A stretch of DNA of 23,913 nt, taken from Silene noctiflora (taxonomy: Eukaryota > Streptophyta > Magnoliopsida > Caryophyllales > Caryophyllaceae). The notes beneath the pieces are model-generated. The model saw only the letters and a list, made by a program, of their open reading frames with translations. It was not told the origin of the DNA and ran no database searches. The position numbers and the translations under genes were made by a program. The stretch lies in NCBI GenBank assembly GCA_009801015.1, contig VHZZ01000504.1, forward strand, positions 158,228 to 182,140, read 5' to 3'. Below, one piece after another: positions 20,897-23,913 of the stretch. The number at the start of each line of letters is the position of its first letter. The first letter of the stretch is position 1.

Positions 20897-22465
20897 CTCG
20901 GAATGACATTGTCGATGCTCATAGGTCGTTTAGAAACTGAACAGTTAGCATTTGAACACTTCNAGAAGTTATCATCACCTAGTGATGCCTTTCCTTCACA
21001 AAACTTGCATGACATATAATACCATTTAAAGCTCGTGTCAAGTCCAACAATAGTAGCCACTGTCTTGTAAACACCAGGCTGCATAGATAGATTTATAATG
21101 TTTAGGAAATTTTAAAAGTAAAACTTTGTTAATCATTTGACATGATTGTAGTTTTGTCCTTTACCTCACCAGTTTTGTTAATTTCCTTGATGGTTCATAT
21201 TCTTTTTCCTGGTCGTACGTGGTTATACTGCTTATATGAGTTAACCTGATTTGATGACGAACTTGATTAATCAAAGTACTTTAATTTGGTCATAGCACCT
21301 TCTTCAAGGATGAGATTAACATAAATACGTGTTGCATCCTTGGCTGAGACGATTCTCACCTCTCCTAAGTAATTGAAATTAATTAACCAAGTAATATTCA
21401 TTCATGGACAATTTTTTTTACTGCATAATATAGATTGAAAAAGTCGAGAATTTTATTGCATGTACCTCTAAAATCTGCTTGAATTGCACATTTAATCCCA
21501 AGGATTGGTGCCGCATTCAGGTGGACATAGTCCTTGATAATTCTGCATATTTGTCGACTTGGTCCCTAAAGACAAAAAAATGGCAAGATATTGTTTCTGA
21601 AATTATGCAGTTGATTTTTAGAATAGCACATCAGTATGAGGTAAATAAACGAAGCATACAATTACTCACTCATTATCAATTAGATCTACTTGCATCCACT
21701 CATTTCCTGTTGGAGAGACCACCACTGGGTGCAACATCTTAATCTTTCCAATAACATCTGGCAAAAGTGATGAGAAATTGTTATATTATCAACATGATAT
21801 TTATTATATACTACGTATACTTACGTTCAATTATTTGTTATATGATTCACCTATGTACTCAGTAGCTTGGACTTTTTTCTGTATAATATCAGAAAAAGTG
21901 GTAAATTGGAATCCAAACTTTGGAATTTCTGGGGCATCTATCTCTACAACATATGTGGATGCTTCAAACCAAATTCTCAATGGGTTTTGGGATGTCTTTG
22001 TTGAAGTGACATTATCTGAGATTGTAATGTTGCCAAGCTGGTAAGTACGACTCTCTATGGCCTTTCCTCTGAACTTGTGGAGTAGTGGTTTCACAATAGT
22101 CGCTTGAATTATATTGTGCTGAAATTGACAATGACATACAGTGGCTTCAATCTAATGTAATTAAACATGTAATTAAACGTTGATGATGACGGGTTTGTAT
22201 ATTAAAATTAGGACGATGAAGAATTTTTTTTGAATGCCACAATAATTATCGTGTATTTTTGATGATTTCATATTGTATACAAATAATGTTGAGATACTGA
22301 GTATCATACCTCTTGGTCGACCAAAATCATTTCAATCTTGTAGATGATTCCTTTCTCGATGTACGACTTGCAATCCCACAAACAAACAACTCGGACATTT
22401 AACTCCACATGTTGAATGTTCCTCGTCAAATTGGATATTGTTGCTGTAGTGTTTAGATTTGCCAT
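20897..22465 (-). pseudogene. Replication protein A large-subunit-like (RPA70/DUF223) pseudogene
   Basis: Six exons follow from homology and splice phase: 22465-22310, 22118-21851, 21757-21670, 21596-21466, 21343-21165 and 21078-20897. Exons 1-2 give an OB fold of the DBD-A kind (VELNVRVVCLW, KIEMILVDQE, IIQATI). Exons 3-4 start DBD-B (EYIDVIGKIKMLHPVVV, then PILGIKCAIQADF). Exons 5-6 give the TIKEI linker and a zinc-ribbon DBD-C (GVYKTVATIVGLD, YYMSCKFC, KCSNANC). All junctions keep phase and have GT-AG ends, so this copy was once spliced. It is disabled by TAG at 21568-21566 (at the W of the conserved LWG), TAA at 21269-21267 and TGA at 21197-21195. The N at 20963 falls in a TNG codon. The C-terminal half of DBD-C is missing. 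RPA70 binds single-stranded DNA in the nucleus; plants carry many such copies. Confidence 0.8.
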
Positions 22466-22798
22466 ATTGATTTGAAGATAAAACTGAAAATTAATCAATC
22501 AAATTCCTTAATCCCTAATTTAAGTAGAAAAAACTATATATGTGAGGGATGTTATACGTGTAAATAACAACTGCTGTTGGTGGGATAATAAGTGGAGTGA
22601 GATTATATTGTAACTGATAAATATTTAATTAATAGTTAATTTAGTAGTTTGTGGAACGTGGGTAGTGGAAAAATCTGAATTTAACTTGAATACGTACACA
22701 AATAGTTGGTATTTGTCACATATACAGTACAATATACGGTAAAATCAACAGAGATTGACACCTCAACTTTTTAAGCATTTGTTGATTTGAGGGGCATT
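22466..22798. other. Upstream flank of the RPA-like pseudogene, nothing recognised
   Basis: AT-rich sequence just 5' of the RPA-like ATG. A TTAATTTCAG at 22481-22490 (minus strand) could be the acceptor of a leader intron. No TATA box or repeat was assigned with confidence. Confidence 0.35.
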
Positions 22799-23066
22799 TA
22801 GTGGCTTTCGCTTTATAAGTAATAATGATGATTAATGATTCTGAAAATGAAGGACTAAAATTAGGCATTAAATAGCATTAAAGACACAATTTATAACTAA
22901 ATGAAATAAAAGTGCAAAAATGACAACCACAAGGGTCAAACTCGTGACCAAACCAATACAACTAAGTATTTAACCAGTGTACCACTAAGACACTAAACAT
23001 TTGAAAATATTTCAGAACAAAAGGGATGCAGGTGAACCCCCTTCACCCCCATTAGAACCGCCACTG
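22799..23066 (-). repeat. CAGTGGCGG-type dispersed repeat with tRNA-like segment
   Basis: The right end (minus strand CAGTGGCGGTTCTAATGG, then GGGTGAAGGGGGTTCACC) resembles a common plant non-autonomous repeat ending in GCCACTG. The left edge reads TAGTGGCTTTCG, a weak inverted match. In the middle, on the minus strand, CTTAGTGGTACACTGGTTAA and GGTCACGAGTTTGACCC look like degenerate pol III A and B boxes. No target duplication was found, so class (SINE-like or hAT-like) and limits are tentative. Confidence 0.4.
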
Positions 23067-23790
23067 ATAGCAACATCATGATCACGCAACAAGTCGTTTT
23101 GTGCTTTCAACCCTTGATTGGTTCCGAGATTTATTATGTTGGTATTGTACCTAAACTTCGAAAAATCGCATATTATGTTGCTAACCCGCTTACAAAACAT
23201 TTTATTGTAGTTCCTTTGCCGTCTGCTATTCGTTACAATTAGTACTTACACTGGCTGCCGTGTAATTGGGCTATGGGTGATATTCTTTAGGAGTAATATA
23301 TAATCATGATAAATTATTTTTATAAAATATGAGCAATATTTTATTTAATCACACAAGTTCGAGCCGTTCACGAGCCTCTTGAGTCGAGCCGGCGTTTGCT
23401 CGGCTTGACTCGTCATGCTCTAGAACCAAGGTTTAACCGAGCCGATCAAGAATTATTCGCCGAGCTTGACTCATTGCGCCATTTATATTAATTTCATCTC
23501 AACTTTATGACATCCTTCCCAAAATAAACTAAAAGGAGATAACCAATTCCCTGACCCACAAACAAACAATAAATCCACCAACTCACACGAACAAAAATTA
23601 ACCAATCAAAGAATCAATGTCGACATAAACCCAAAATCAACGGTCAAAATCAACTCAACTAAAACAAGGGCGGTTAATTTCCTCTAGCCTCTACCTTTTC
23701 ACAATCGAAAAATTTATATATACACCGAATATTCCAAATCATAATAACCCAGCCAATTAAAACTCTTCAATTAGTTTTCATTAGGAAAAA
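23067..23790. other. Intergenic, no gene recognised
   Basis: The patch at 23345-23465 is rich in GAGCCG/GAGTCGAGCC/CGAGCTTGAC words, a degenerate GAGCTCG-type plant repeat. The rest is AT-rich with no identifiable coding or RNA gene. Confidence 0.4.
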
Positions 23791-23879
23791 TTACAAATAA
23801 CCACCACGTATTTATGTATTTTTACAAATAACCACCCAGTATTTCTATTTTTACAAATAACTTCCAAGTTTTCATATAT
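23791..23879. repeat. Three-copy tandem repeat, about 30 bp unit
   Basis: TTACAAATAACCACC followed by a T-rich spacer recurs at 23791, 23822 and 23851, the third copy diverged (TTACAAATAACTTCC). The array probably belongs to a repeat that continues beyond the window. Confidence 0.75.
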
Positions 23880-23913
23880 ACTCCCCAATCACCACCGTAT
23901 ATTTGACCCGAGA

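Overview
The window is nuclear DNA of a flowering plant, most likely a eudicot. It is AT-rich, with protein-coding exons separated by GT-AG introns and the spaces filled with MITEs, LTR-derived repeats and pseudogenes. The recurring AATACTCCGTA motif and the LTRs carrying ACTCGACCGAGT palindromes suggest Caryophyllales, but this is a weak inference. Both intact genes are on the minus strand.

Positions 1-361 hold a decayed HSP70 fragment on the plus strand. Positions 992-10705 are one gene of twelve exons for a plant Kdo transferase (KDTA/WaaA type, GT30 family). I joined its exons by protein similarity and splice phase, giving an uninterrupted 450-residue protein. Its introns carry a deleted Stowaway-like MITE (intron 1), a Tourist-like MITE (intron 6), and a 363-bp foldback element plus a GC-rich dispersed repeat (intron 7). 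Intron 4 appears to use a GC donor.

Positions 12847-14565 are an uninterrupted 572-codon gene of the plant DUF3475/DUF668 family (PSK-simulator-like). Its upstream flank, possibly a 5'-UTR intron, contains a complete 240-bp miniature LTR retrotransposon (TRIM/SMART type). This has 74-bp LTRs, a tRNA-Met-type primer binding site, a purine-rich tract and a perfect 5-bp target duplication.

Positions 17350-20342 are two related solo LTRs, one nested in the other, each with a near-perfect 5-bp target duplication and each carrying an array of ACTCGACCGAGT-type palindromes. Positions 20897-22465 hold a replication protein A large-subunit-like gene (minus strand). Its splice sites keep phase, but at least three in-frame stops break it, one at the Trp codon of an LWG motif. 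The rest is dispersed repeats and unassigned intergenic DNA.

The two intact genes have no evident functional link. No operon, CRISPR array, rRNA or tRNA gene was seen, and no wholly new system is evident. The most informative structures are the miniature retroelement, the nested LTR pair and the reconstructed KDTA gene.
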